Shown: positions 8,455-16,927 of the stretch, piece by piece
How the letters are laid out: every line of letters starts with the position of its first letter
Position numbering within the stretch: the first letter of the stretch is position 1
Translations under genes and position numbers: made by a program
DNA from: an uncultured Actinomycetes bacterium
GTDB taxonomy: Bacteria > Actinomycetota > Acidimicrobiia > Acidimicrobiales > RAAP-2
Assembly: GCA_903825305.1 (NCBI GenBank)
Contig: CAIKAC010000012.1
Span: 62,001 to 126,000, forward strand
Length of the DNA: 64,000 nt
Direction of reading: 5' to 3'
The notes under the pieces: generated by a model
What the model saw: only the letters and a program-made list of their open reading frames with translations
Told to the model about the DNA's origin: nothing
Databases searched by the model: none

Positions 8455-9098
8455 CTCAGTTCACCTCGCCGCAGCATCGCCACCGCTTGGCGCACCTGCC
8501 AATCTCGATCAGTACTGAGTCGATCAAGGGTCGCTTCCACGAGGTCACCGTCGAAGGCTCCGAGGGCGGCCACACAGCGACGGCGAATCGCCGGCTTGTC
8601 GTCACAGGCGGCGATGATCGCATCGAGGCCACGGGGATCTCCAAGACTTGCAATGGCGGCAACGGCTTCTTCTCTCACCATTGCATCATCAGCGGTGGTC
8701 GCTAGCGAGATCAGTAAGGCAAGGGCATCGTGGATCTCGAGATCCCCGATAGTCCTGACGGCTGCTATGGCGACGTAGTCAACAGGGTCCTGGGTGGCAT
8801 TCGTGATGGCACTGATGAGATCCTCAGATGGATCGATGCTTCGCGCCGCAACGCGAAGCGCTCGGGAACGATTTTCGGGATCGGGATCAGTGATGGCGCC
8901 GACAAGGTGGTCGGGTCGCAGGGCTTCACGTCGGTCGAGGCCCACGAGCCCGTGGCGGCGAAGGATGGCCTGGGTGCTCTTCATGGAGCGTTCGAGGAGA
9001 TCCAAACTGGCCTCATCTTGCAAACTTCCGGCCTCAATGACACGCAGAGCCTGTTCAAGGTCGTCATCAGCCGGTACGGTGGCGGGATCATGTCTCAC
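8451..9098 (-). CDS. HEAT-repeat protein
   Basis: 215 residues made of about five alpha-helical repeats of roughly 30 residues, for example DYVAIAAVRTIGDLE, VREEAVAAIASLGDPRG and IRRRCVAALGAFDGD. This is the PBS-lyase/HEAT pattern of conserved Asp, Arg and Ala-Leu helices. HEAT solenoids bind other proteins; no enzyme motif is present. The start is taken as the GTG at 9098, with a TACTTT box 4 bp before it; this is uncertain. The start overlaps the start of the divergent PDZ-Lon gene, so the two promoters must lie in each other's coding sequence. It converges with mreB, sharing TTAA. Confidence 0.8.
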   Translation of the reverse strand: MRHDPATVPADDDLEQALRVIEAGSLQDEASLDLLERSMKSTQAILRRHGLVGLDRREALRPDHLVGAITDPDPENRSRALRVAARSIDPSEDLISAITNATQDPVDYVAIAAVRTIGDLEIHDALALLISLATTADDAMVREEAVAAIASLGDPRGLDAIIAACDDKPAIRRRCVAALGAFDGDLVEATLDRLSTDRDWQVRQAVAMLRRGELS

Positions 9099-10247
9099 AC
9101 CGAAAGTATGGCTGGCCCCAAGTCACTCAAGGGGCATCGCACGATTGTCCGCTGGTCGCTCATTGTCTTGGTGGCGATTTTGGTCATTGGCGCACTGGGT
9201 TTGCGCTTCCAATTCAATGAGTACGCCATCTCGCCTGGCAATGCAGAAAATGTGGCGCCACTCATCTCGATTGAGGGACACCCTAAGCCCATGGTGCACG
9301 GCCAGATCCTGCTCACCGATGTTTTTTTGACCAAGATCAATTGGCTGACGTGGATTCAAATGAAGTTCACCAAGGATGTCCAAATCATTCCGACCAATGC
9401 GCTGGTGGCTCCCGGCGTGCCCGACAGTGAACTCACAGCCCAGGGATTCTTGGAGATGGCCCAAGCAAAAGACTCAGCCAAAGCGGCTGCGCTCACGAGG
9501 CTGGGCTATCGCTTTGGTGCGCAAGCAGCGGGAGCACAAATCAATCAGGTGGCTGCTTCATCACCGGCGTGGCATGCCTTCCATGTTGGCGACGTGATCA
9601 CGCAGGCCAATGGGGCAGCCATCCAATCTGGCTGTGCGCTCGTCAGCGCCCTCCACAATGTTGCACCTCACACCAAGGTTGTCTTTACGGTCTTGCCGGC
9701 CACCTTCTCTTCAACGGGGACGCTGTCGCTTGGGAAAGCCGAGCATCTCAGTGTCGCCTTGGCTCAGCCACCAGCATCAGAGCAAGACAGTTCTTGTCCT
9801 GGGGTGAGCGGTCCGTCTCGGGGGTATCTCGGTATTGGTCTTGATGACTATGTGTCGTATCACTTCCCCTTTGCTATTTCGATCTCTACTCCCAATATTG
9901 GTGGGCCCTCGGCTGGCCTTGCGATGACCTTGGGCATCATTAATGAACTCTCCGATGGGAAATTGCTGCTGGGCCACACCATTGCGGCAACCGGCACTAT
10001 GGATGCTGCTGGCCAGGTTGGCGATGTTGGCGGTGTGCCCCAAAAGGCCGTGACCGTTCAACGAGCTGGAGCGAGCGTGTTCCTCGTTCCCGTCGGCGAA
10101 GTCGGACCAGCTCGATCGACTACCGGGAACGCCATGGACGTTGAAGCCGTTCCCACCCTTGACGCCGCATTGCGGGTCTTTGCCCACCTTGGGGGCCACA
10201 TCACCTTGGCCAGCGGAGCAATTGTCTCGCCAACGACCCACCCCTAA
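9090..10247 (+). CDS. PDZ-Lon (S16) membrane-anchored protease, YlbL-like
   Basis: 385 residues. There is an N-terminal membrane anchor (about residues 18-38), a beta-rich region, a PDZ domain at about 145-220 (VGDVITQANGAAI), then a Lon-type proteolytic domain. The catalytic serine lies in GGPSAGLAMTLG (S274) and the lysine in PQKAVTVQ (K319), so the Ser-Lys dyad is intact. The family corresponds to Rv3194c and B. subtilis YlbL. The ATG at 9090 is preferred: a TACGGT box lies 9 bp before it, and the extension back to 8730 would run through the opposite-strand HEAT gene. ATG 9108 is an alternative. It probably degrades or processes extracytoplasmic proteins. It leads into the DivIVA and UPF0182 genes. 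Confidence 0.87.
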   Translation: MSHTESMAGPKSLKGHRTIVRWSLIVLVAILVIGALGLRFQFNEYAISPGNAENVAPLISIEGHPKPMVHGQILLTDVFLTKINWLTWIQMKFTKDVQIIPTNALVAPGVPDSELTAQGFLEMAQAKDSAKAAALTRLGYRFGAQAAGAQINQVAASSPAWHAFHVGDVITQANGAAIQSGCALVSALHNVAPHTKVVFTVLPATFSSTGTLSLGKAEHLSVALAQPPASEQDSSCPGVSGPSRGYLGIGLDDYVSYHFPFAISISTPNIGGPSAGLAMTLGIINELSDGKLLLGHTIAATGTMDAAGQVGDVGGVPQKAVTVQRAGASVFLVPVGEVGPARSTTGNAMDVEAVPTLDAALRVFAHLGGHITLASGAIVSPTTHP

Positions 10248-10262
10248 GGGGAGGCTAGGCCG

Positions 10263-10268
10263 TAGGCT
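10263..10268 (+). promoter_or_regulatory. Candidate -10 box (TAGGCT) for leaderless divIVA-type gene
   Basis: TAGGCT ends 7 bp before the ATG at 10276. There is no Shine-Dalgarno sequence at normal spacing, so transcription starting at or near the ATG fits. Confidence 0.35.
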
Positions 10269-10275
10269 ACAGAGC

Positions 10276-11910
10276 ATGGCTGACGAAACCACCCCCATCT
10301 CTTCGAGTCGCATCAGCGCGGCTGACATTCATCGAGCAAATTTTGCTGTGGTGCGTCGAGGCTTCGAGCCTCGCGAAGTTCGAAGCTTCCTTGATCACAT
10401 CAGTCACGAACTCGAATTGAGTGAGCAACGTGAACACGAGTTACGTCGTCTCGTCTCCGAAGCCGAGACGCGAGCCGCCAATCCCGTGATTTCTGAGTCG
10501 ATGTTGACTGCAGCGCTTGGCCAACAAAGCGCCGCCATTCTTCGCAGTGCTCACGAAGAAGCAGAAAAAGTTTTGGGAGCAGCACAAGCCCAGGCTTCGC
10601 AACTCGTGCAAGAAGCACAACACCGTGCATCGGCGATTGCCGTGGACTCTGAGCAACGCGCTGCAGAGCGGGTGGGGGCAGCTGAGCAAGACGCAGCAAA
10701 CCTTGAGGCGCAAGCACTGGCCCACGCCCAAGAAGTGGTGGCGCGAGCCAAGGCCGATGGCGAAACGCTGGTTGCTCGAGCACGAGAACAAGCTCGTCAG
10801 GTACTCGAGGCAGCTCAGGTAAATCGCGAGCAGGTGCTCTCGGATATGAACGTGCGTCGCCGCGCCATGTTCTTGCAGCTTGAACAACTTCGAGCGGCTC
10901 GCGATGAGATCGCCAAGGTCGTGGGTTCTGTCGGCGAATCAGTGGGACGCCTCGTTGAGGGCATTATGAGTTCTGACGAAGCGGCTCGGCTCGCGGCTCA
11001 AGAGGTGCTTCGTCGTCAACCCACACCGCCTGAGTTCGAAGATTTATCCGCCGCATCACCCACCGCGGAAGTCGCTCATGAGGTAGAGCCAGAACGTGAT
11101 CGAGCGGCAGCGGTAGTTGCTGAAGCTCAAGAGCAAGCATCTGATGAAGCCGCGCTGCCAGATGCGGGGGCGCTCGAAGAGCTCTTTGCCAAGATTCGTG
11201 AATCCGCTCGTGACACTGGCCTAGTGCCCGTGGTTGCTCCCGAAGGTCCGGCGGCTGCGCTTTCTGAAGCTGATGCCGAAGCGGTGCGCTCACGCGATGA
11301 GTTGATCGAAGGGCCAGCCCAGACCCTGAGCCGAAAAATCAAGCGCATCTTGCAAGATGAGCAGAATCGAATTCTCGATGGCATTCGAGATGGATCCATT
11401 GGTACGGAATTTGGCGACGCTGGGGCAGTGGCAACGGCCATTGCCGGAGCCACGGTTGACCCGCTCCTCGATGCCGCTCGTGCTGGCCGTGAATACGCGC
11501 AGCGCCACGGTGGTGGCAATGGTGCTGGATTGAGTGACGAGGATGTCGTGTCCATTGCCGAAGGCCTGGCCGCGTCGATGTTGCGCACGATGGAGCCTCG
11601 TATCACCGAAGCCCTTGGCGCTTCGGATCCCGCCGCGCAGGTGTCTTCGGCATTCCGCGAATGGCGGGGCCCCCGTATTGACCGCCTCGTCACAGATGCC
11701 GCGCTTCGGGCCTTTTCTGCTTCACTCTTGCGGGTAACCAAGGGCGGCAAAATCCGATGGATTGTCGCCTCAACCGATCAGCCCTGTGCAGATTGTTCTG
11801 ACAACGCCCTCGAAGGGGCGGTGGTGTCAGGGAGCCAATTCCCGACGGGCCAGCAACACCCACCCGTTCACGCGGGGTGCCGCTGCGTCATTGTGCCAGC
11901 TTTGAGCTGA
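10276..11910 (+). CDS. DivIVA-domain coiled-coil protein with phage gp7/MuF-like C-terminus
   Basis: 544 residues. The N-terminus (about 12-50: SAADIHRANFAVVRRGFEP, then REVRSFL) is a DivIVA/Wag31 membrane-curvature motif. Next comes a long Ala/Glu/Gln-rich coiled coil (about 50-230) and an acidic linker. The last 200 residues look unrelated to DivIVA: a helical segment with WRGPRIDRLVTDAALRAF, a strand GKIRWIVAST, then C504-A-D-C507 and a final HPPVHAGCRCVIVP (H532, C535, C537). That CxxC...HxxCRC arrangement is typical of phage minor-head proteins of the SPP1 gp7/Mu gpF family. No phage genes are nearby. The ATG at 10276 is used because the DivIVA domain begins just after it; the earlier start at 10141 lies inside the preceding gene. 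The role may be polar growth or division scaffolding. Confidence 0.75.
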   Translation: MADETTPISSSRISAADIHRANFAVVRRGFEPREVRSFLDHISHELELSEQREHELRRLVSEAETRAANPVISESMLTAALGQQSAAILRSAHEEAEKVLGAAQAQASQLVQEAQHRASAIAVDSEQRAAERVGAAEQDAANLEAQALAHAQEVVARAKADGETLVARAREQARQVLEAAQVNREQVLSDMNVRRRAMFLQLEQLRAARDEIAKVVGSVGESVGRLVEGIMSSDEAARLAAQEVLRRQPTPPEFEDLSAASPTAEVAHEVEPERDRAAAVVAEAQEQASDEAALPDAGALEELFAKIRESARDTGLVPVVAPEGPAAALSEADAEAVRSRDELIEGPAQTLSRKIKRILQDEQNRILDGIRDGSIGTEFGDAGAVATAIAGATVDPLLDAARAGREYAQRHGGGNGAGLSDEDVVSIAEGLAASMLRTMEPRITEALGASDPAAQVSSAFREWRGPRIDRLVTDAALRAFSASLLRVTKGGKIRWIVASTDQPCADCSDNALEGAVVSGSQFPTGQQHPPVHAGCRCVIVPALS

Positions 11911-11944
11911 TTTCGACCGACGGTTGGCGAATCAAGCGCTGGCC

Positions 11945-11950
11945 TAGGCT
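11945..11950 (+). promoter_or_regulatory. Candidate -10 box (TAGGCT) of the UPF0182 gene
   Basis: TAGGCT ends 8 bp before the ATG at 11959, the same hexamer and spacing as in front of the DivIVA-type gene and valS. Confidence 0.33.
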
Positions 11951-11958
11951 AGGGACCG

Positions 11959-14900
11959 ATGAAAGTCCCCTCAGATATCGCCGCTGATCACTCCCATCGC
12001 CAGTTCAAACGGTGGTGGCTCGTTGTTTTAGCAGTTGTCGTCATCTTCTTAATTGCTTCTCTTCGGTCGCTGGCAGGTCTGTGGACCGATCAACTGTGGT
12101 TCTCTTCTGAGGGCATTTCCTCGGTCTTCACCACCTTGCTCGGGGTCAAGCTGGCGCTCTTTGGCGTTTTTGGTTTGTTGTTCGCCCTTGGCGTCATGAT
12201 CAACCTGGTGCTGGTTTCTCGAACAGCACGCTCGCTGTCGGTGCACGAAGTTGAAGATGAGATGGTCATTCGCTACCAACAAGCTGCTCGGCCGTATCTG
12301 AAGTGGATCTACATCGCGATCTCGGTGGTCTTCGGTATCGGGGCCGGTTTCAGCGCCATGTCGCAATGGCAGAACTATCTCCTCTTCACGCACGCTCAGT
12401 CCTTTGGCGCGAAGGACCCACAATTTGGACTCGACGTCGGCTTTTACGTATTCCGCTTGCCCTTCATTCAGTTCCTGATTGGCTGGGTGATTTTCGCGCT
12501 GGTCGCGATGACGATTATCTCGGCCATCTTCCATTACCTCAACGGTGGTATTCGAGGCTCGGGTCGGGTGCCGCGACTTCGACCCGCCGTCAAGGTCCAC
12601 CTCTCCATCCTCCTCGCACTGATTGCGGCAACGAAGGCAGTGGGGTATTGGTTTGCGCGTTACTCGCTCGTTGTCAACGGTCACGGCTATGTGTCCGGAG
12701 CGGGTTACACCGATATTCACGCACGGATGCCTGCGATCAGCTTGCTGTTTTGGGTGGCCATTGCGACTGCCGTGATTTTGGTCGTCAACATTTGGCGCAT
12801 AGGGTTTGCTTTGCCCGGCATTGCGCTTGGCGTGTGGGCCATTGTGGCCATTATGGTGAGTGTCCTCTATCCGTCGCTGCTCCAGACCTTTAAGGTCACG
12901 CCAGCACAAAGTTCACTCGAGCATCCCTACATACAGCGCAACATCACCGCGACCCGTGCTGCCTATGGACTCACCGATGTGGCCCAGCAGCCTTTTGCGG
13001 GATCGCAAACTATTTCGGCGGCACAAATTAAAGCCAACGCTCAGACCTTGGCCAATATTCGCTTGTGGGATCCAGACCCTCAGATTTCGCTGCAGACCTT
13101 TGCCAAGTTGCAAGGACTTCGCAGTTACTACAACTTCAATTCGGTATCGATGGATCGCTACACCATCAACGGCAGTGTCACCCCTGTCCTTGAGGGCGTG
13201 CGTCAATTGAACGCAGCTGACTTGCCGAGTTCAAGCTGGGTAAATACCCACCTCGAATACACGCATGGCAACGGCATCGTGATCGCTCCGGGAAACCAAG
13301 TGCAAGCAAATGGCAACCCGGTCTTTGCGGTGAGCAACGTGCCATCAGTATCTGCCACCAACTATCCAACGGCGAATCAAGCGGGGATTTACTTTGGCTT
13401 GAATGATCCTGGCTATGTGGTGGCAAATTCTCGCCAACCTGAACTCGACTATCAAACGGTAACGGGTGCCAATGTCATGACGAACTACCAGGGCAGTGGT
13501 GGGGTCAAGGTCAATGGCATTTTGCGTCGTGCGGCATTTGCCCTGCGCTTGGGCGACTTCAACTTGTTGGTGTCTAACCTCGTGACAAACCAAAGCCGCA
13601 TCATGTTTGTGCGCGACATTCAAACCATGGCGCAAAAAGCGGCGCCGTTCCTGAGTTTTGATTCGCAACCCTATGCCGTTTTGGTGGATGGCCACATCGA
13701 TTGGGTGCTGAACGGATACACCACCTCGAGCCAATACCCCTATTCACAAAATGCTTCGTCGGTCACCGTACCCCAGGGTTCGGGCTTGCCTTCGAGCTAT
13801 AACTACGTTCGCAACTCGGTAGCCGTGATAATCGATGCCTATTCAGGCTCGATGACCTTCTACAACATCAATCAACGAGACCCCATCTTGAAGGCCTACG
13901 AAGCGGCATTTCCAGGGATGTTTAAGCCCATTAGCGAGATGAGCCCAGCGCTGCGAGCCCACCTTCGCTACCCTCAAGGCGTCTTTGCCGTTCAGGCCGC
14001 AATGTATGGCCGCTACCACATCACCAACGTTTCGAACTTCTACAACGCAGGTGACGCCTGGACCTTAAGCCAAACCGTGGGTGCAGGTTCGCCATCACAA
14101 ACGGTTGCGGTGAGTCAGCAAACGCTCGCCAACGGTCTGGTGGTCAGTGGGGGAACGGTAGCGATGAGCCCGCTCTATCAAGTCGAGTCGCTTCCCGGGT
14201 CGTCTCAGCAAACCTTCACGATTTCTGATGCCTTTGTGCCGAGTTCCACCAATGGCACGAGTCAGAACTTGACGGCATTCATGATGGCCACATCAGACCC
14301 CTCGGATTATGGACATCTGACGGCCTATGCCACGCCATCGGGCCAGAACGTTCTCGGCCCAATTCAAGCTGATGCGGAAATCGAACAGTCAACGAAGGTG
14401 TCATCAATCATTACGCCACTTGACCAGCATGGCTCCAATGTCTTGCTCGGCAACGTTTTGATGATCCCCATCGACCAATCCATGCTCTACGTGCGACCTC
14501 TGTATGTAACGAGTTCGACCAACCCTCTGCCTCAGCTCAAGTACGTCATCGCGGTGTTCAATAGTCACGTTGATATTGAGAGCTCGCTGTCGCTGGCTCT
14601 TTCCAATGTCTTCAGTGTTTCGGTGCCGTCTAACGGCTCTGGCGGCAGTGGCAATGTCACCGTGACGCCGGCGATCGCCGCACAAGCACGGGCCTTGCTC
14701 GCTCAAGCCAATGCTGATTACCAGGCAGCCCAAGCGGCGCTGAGTTCTGGCGACTTGGCGGCATATCAAACCAACATTCAAGCCATGTATGCGGCCTTGC
14801 TATCAGCACAAGCTTTGCTCGGAAGTTCTAACGCGAAGTCCACGACCACGAGCTCGGGTTCATCCACGACAAGTTCCGTCGCGCGCCAATCAACGACGAC

Positions 14901-14973
14901 CACAACGGTCAAGAAGGCCTCGGTGACGTCAAAGAAGACGGTGAAGTCTGCAGCTGCGCGCCAGCGCAGCTAG
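11959..14973 (+). CDS. UPF0182 family large membrane protein
   Basis: 1004 residues. The N-terminal third carries about seven membrane segments (first WWLVVLAVVVIFLIASL, residues 19-35). It is followed by a large extracytoplasmic region (about 310-900) with YYNFNSVSMDRY, LEYTHGNGIVIAPGN and LDYQTVTG, all typical of UPF0182 (Rv3193c-like). The C-terminus contains an Ala/Gln helix (residues about 905-955, ALLAQANADYQAAQAAL) and a Thr/Ser-rich basic tail. The function of the family is unknown. It lies beside PDZ-Lon and zincin_2 genes in mycobacteria as well as here, which suggests a shared envelope role. The gene ends 5 bp from the convergent MaoC gene. Confidence 0.9.
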   Translation: MKVPSDIAADHSHRQFKRWWLVVLAVVVIFLIASLRSLAGLWTDQLWFSSEGISSVFTTLLGVKLALFGVFGLLFALGVMINLVLVSRTARSLSVHEVEDEMVIRYQQAARPYLKWIYIAISVVFGIGAGFSAMSQWQNYLLFTHAQSFGAKDPQFGLDVGFYVFRLPFIQFLIGWVIFALVAMTIISAIFHYLNGGIRGSGRVPRLRPAVKVHLSILLALIAATKAVGYWFARYSLVVNGHGYVSGAGYTDIHARMPAISLLFWVAIATAVILVVNIWRIGFALPGIALGVWAIVAIMVSVLYPSLLQTFKVTPAQSSLEHPYIQRNITATRAAYGLTDVAQQPFAGSQTISAAQIKANAQTLANIRLWDPDPQISLQTFAKLQGLRSYYNFNSVSMDRYTINGSVTPVLEGVRQLNAADLPSSSWVNTHLEYTHGNGIVIAPGNQVQANGNPVFAVSNVPSVSATNYPTANQAGIYFGLNDPGYVVANSRQPELDYQTVTGANVMTNYQGSGGVKVNGILRRAAFALRLGDFNLLVSNLVTNQSRIMFVRDIQTMAQKAAPFLSFDSQPYAVLVDGHIDWVLNGYTTSSQYPYSQNASSVTVPQGSGLPSSYNYVRNSVAVIIDAYSGSMTFYNINQRDPILKAYEAAFPGMFKPISEMSPALRAHLRYPQGVFAVQAAMYGRYHITNVSNFYNAGDAWTLSQTVGAGSPSQTVAVSQQTLANGLVVSGGTVAMSPLYQVESLPGSSQQTFTISDAFVPSSTNGTSQNLTAFMMATSDPSDYGHLTAYATPSGQNVLGPIQADAEIEQSTKVSSIITPLDQHGSNVLLGNVLMIPIDQSMLYVRPLYVTSSTNPLPQLKYVIAVFNSHVDIESSLSLALSNVFSVSVPSNGSGGSGNVTVTPAIAAQARALLAQANADYQAAQAALSSGDLAAYQTNIQAMYAALLSAQALLGSSNAKSTTTSSGSSTTSSVARQSTTTTTVKKASVTSKKTVKSAAARQRS

Positions 14974-14978
14974 GCGCC

Positions 14979-15455
14979 TTAGTCGGCGTAGGCCATCAAG
15001 ACAATCCATTCAGCAACGAGTGCCGGCTTGTCTTGACCTTCAATCTCGACGGTCATCGTTCGGGTTACCGACACGTTGGAGCCTTTGAGCTCTGCCGCAG
15101 AGATGGTGGAGCTTGCGCGAACCTTGGAATCGACAACAACTGGATTCAAGAAGCGCACTTTGTCAAAGCCGTAGTTGATACCCATGACAACGCCGTCTGA
15201 GAAGGCCGGGTTCTTCGGGATTTCGTCGAGAAGGACGGGCAGGAGCGACAAGGTGAGGAGACCGTGGGCAATGGTTTTGCCCCAAGGTGATTCCTTGGCT
15301 GCACGCTCTGGGTCAACGTGGATGAACTGATGGTCGCCCGTGACGTCAGCGAAGGCCGTGATTCTGGCTTGATCAATAGTGAGCCATGAACTGCTGCCCT
15401 CGGGCGTACCAATCGCTGCGGTCATCAGTTCATGGGCGGTAGCGGCGTGCGACAT
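14979..15455 (-). CDS. MaoC-like (R)-specific enoyl-CoA hydratase
   Basis: 158 residues, a single hot-dog domain. The hydratase-2 motif ADVTGDHQFIHVDPERA is present with the catalytic pair D41 and H46. This is the NodN/HtdZ (Rv0130-like) form, where Asn-Pro of the classic motif is replaced by Gln-Phe. Its expected reaction is reversible hydration of trans-2-enoyl-CoA to (R)-3-hydroxyacyl-CoA. The ATG at 15455 is chosen over the upstream 15539 start because AAGGAG lies 7 bp before it. It is divergent from the initiator tRNA gene. Confidence 0.88.
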   Translation of the reverse strand: MSHAATAHELMTAAIGTPEGSSSWLTIDQARITAFADVTGDHQFIHVDPERAAKESPWGKTIAHGLLTLSLLPVLLDEIPKNPAFSDGVVMGINYGFDKVRFLNPVVVDSKVRASSTISAAELKGSNVSVTRTMTVEIEGQDKPALVAEWIVLMAYAD

Positions 15456-15526
15456 GGGGACTCCTTGCTTGAGCGAATGCATCCGTTTTACTACCGCTCG
15501 GAGATATTGCTGAACACGTGGCGCCT

Positions 15527-15555
15527 TTGACCGCACCAAAGCAAGGCGCTAGAGT
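15527..15555 (+). promoter_or_regulatory. Promoter of the initiator tRNA gene
   Basis: TTGACC (15527-15532) and TAGAGT (15550-15555) are separated by exactly 17 bp. The first base of the tRNA is 12 bp after the -10 box, as expected for a stable-RNA promoter with a very short 5' leader. Confidence 0.6.
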
Positions 15556-15566
15556 AAAAGGCCCAG

Positions 15567-15643
<77 letters not shown>

Positions 15644-15651
15644 AGTAGTGC

Positions 15652-15683
15652 AAGAAGCCCTCGGATTCATCCGGGGGCTTCTT
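15652..15683 (+). terminator. Hairpin terminator after tRNA-fMet
   Basis: A 13-bp stem (AAGAAGCCCTCGG with CCGGGGGCTTCTT, one G-T pair) and a 6-nt loop begin 8 bp after the tRNA. The following GATGTTT is only weakly T-rich. Being nearly symmetrical, it could also stop transcription from the opposite strand. Confidence 0.75.
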
Positions 15684-15856
15684 GATGTTTCCGCTAGGGA
15701 GTGTTTTCGGGCCCACGGCCTCCGAGTCGATGAGCTTGTCCGAGCCACATGACGAGAGTCCCAATCAAAGGCTTGCTCTAAGGCGTATAAAGCGACCCAC
15801 CAAGGCATCGGATAGTTCGAGGAAATTTTTCAGAAAATGTCTGCGTGGTGTACCTG

Positions 15857-16495
15857 CTAGTGAAGATCCCCGTCGACTCCATGTTTGGCCCATAGGAATA
15901 CGTCAGTTCCGGACTCGGGCAGGTCGCTTGGCCCATGGAGCAATTCGAGCCGATCAGTGCTGAGACCCTCTATGCGAGCAAGGTCTTCTTCGACGAAAAG
16001 GCGCTCAGGATCTGGTGGGCCTGCATGGCCGAGCGAATCCATATGGTGAGCAACCACGAAGAGGTGGCCACCGGGTCTGAGAAGGGCGGCGGCTGCGTTG
16101 AGTAATGAGGGACGTTCTGAGGCAATGACTTGGATGTAGGCAAGCACCACCAGATCTACGAGGGTTCCATTCGCCCGGCTCGTTTCCATAAAATCCCAGA
16201 GGTCGCCAACCACGGTGGTGACGTCAAGACTGAGATCATTGGCGTTGGAGATGAGCTTGCCAAGCCCAACGCTCGAAGCGTCAACCGCAGTTACTGACCA
16301 GCCTTGGCTAGCAAGCCATAGCGAGTTTCTTCCTTCTCCTGCCCCGAGATCAACAGCCGTACCGGGGTTGAGACCTGATACCAATTCAGCCAGGATTTCA
16401 TTGGGAACTACTCGGAACACTCGATCCGTGGCGGCATAGCGCTCATCCCACTGCTGACCCAAAGCCTCGAAATCACCGTGGCCCTCAGCAGTCAT
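15857..16495 (-). CDS. Class I SAM-dependent methyltransferase (TehB-like)
   Basis: 212 residues. The SAM-binding motif I is VDLGAGEGRNSLWLA (residues about 48-62), with an acidic loop after VTAVDAS for the ribose and a post-motif LLRPGGHLFVVAHH. The start WDERYAATDRVF is typical of the TehB/thiopurine-like group often found near thioredoxins. The substrate cannot be told from sequence. The ATG overlaps the stop of trxA (ATGA), so they are co-transcribed. The 173 bp between its end and the tRNA terminator contain no gene that I can support. Confidence 0.85.
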   Translation of the reverse strand: MTAEGHGDFEALGQQWDERYAATDRVFRVVPNEILAELVSGLNPGTAVDLGAGEGRNSLWLASQGWSVTAVDASSVGLGKLISNANDLSLDVTTVVGDLWDFMETSRANGTLVDLVVLAYIQVIASERPSLLNAAAALLRPGGHLFVVAHHMDSLGHAGPPDPERLFVEEDLARIEGLSTDRLELLHGPSDLPESGTDVFLWAKHGVDGDLH

Positions 16496-16860
16496 TCCGA
16501 TGGCGTTCCCGATTCAATCTCTTTCCGGATCTCGTCCATGTCCAAGGCCTTCACCTGATCAATGATGTCTTCGAGGGCATCGGCCGGGAGTGCTCCTGGC
16601 TGATTGAACAACAAGATGTTTTCGCGAAACACCATCAACGTTGGGATGGACATGATCTGAAAATTGGCAGCCAAGGCTTGCTGAGCTTCGGTGTCGACTT
16701 TGCCAAACACAATGTCCTCATGCTTGTTCGATGAGGCCTCGAAAGTGGGCGCAAACATGCGACAAGGACCACACCACTCAGCCCAAAAATCAACGATCAC
16801 AATGTCGTTGTCATTTATCACTGATCCGAAGTTGTCAATGTCGAGGTTGATGGTGGCCAT
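16492..16860 (-). CDS. trxA: Thioredoxin
   Basis: 122 residues with the active site WAEWCGPC at about residues 26-33, the cis-Pro loop MSIPTLMVF and the usual thioredoxin fold length plus a short acidic C-terminal extension (DMDEIRKEIESG). It reduces protein disulfides in the cytoplasm. GGAG lies 7 bp before the ATG. It is the first gene of a two-gene operon with the methyltransferase. Confidence 0.95.
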   Translation of the reverse strand: MATINLDIDNFGSVINDNDIVIVDFWAEWCGPCRMFAPTFEASSNKHEDIVFGKVDTEAQQALAANFQIMSIPTLMVFRENILLFNQPGALPADALEDIIDQVKALDMDEIRKEIESGTPSE

Positions 16861-16927
16861 GGTTGCTCCTTTGCGTCATGCTCAGGTTAGGAGACCACGC
16901 GATAATCCATTCGCGTGCACTTTGTGA

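Noticed and set aside
8730-9089. In-frame 5' extension of the PDZ-Lon gene
   Set aside because: It lies wholly antisense to the HEAT-repeat gene and encodes no signal or domain; the membrane anchor starts after 9090.
12049-12909. 286-residue minus-strand frame inside the UPF0182 gene
   Set aside because: Shadow of a membrane protein in the reverse frame; composition (His, Asn, Arg rich) is an artefact.
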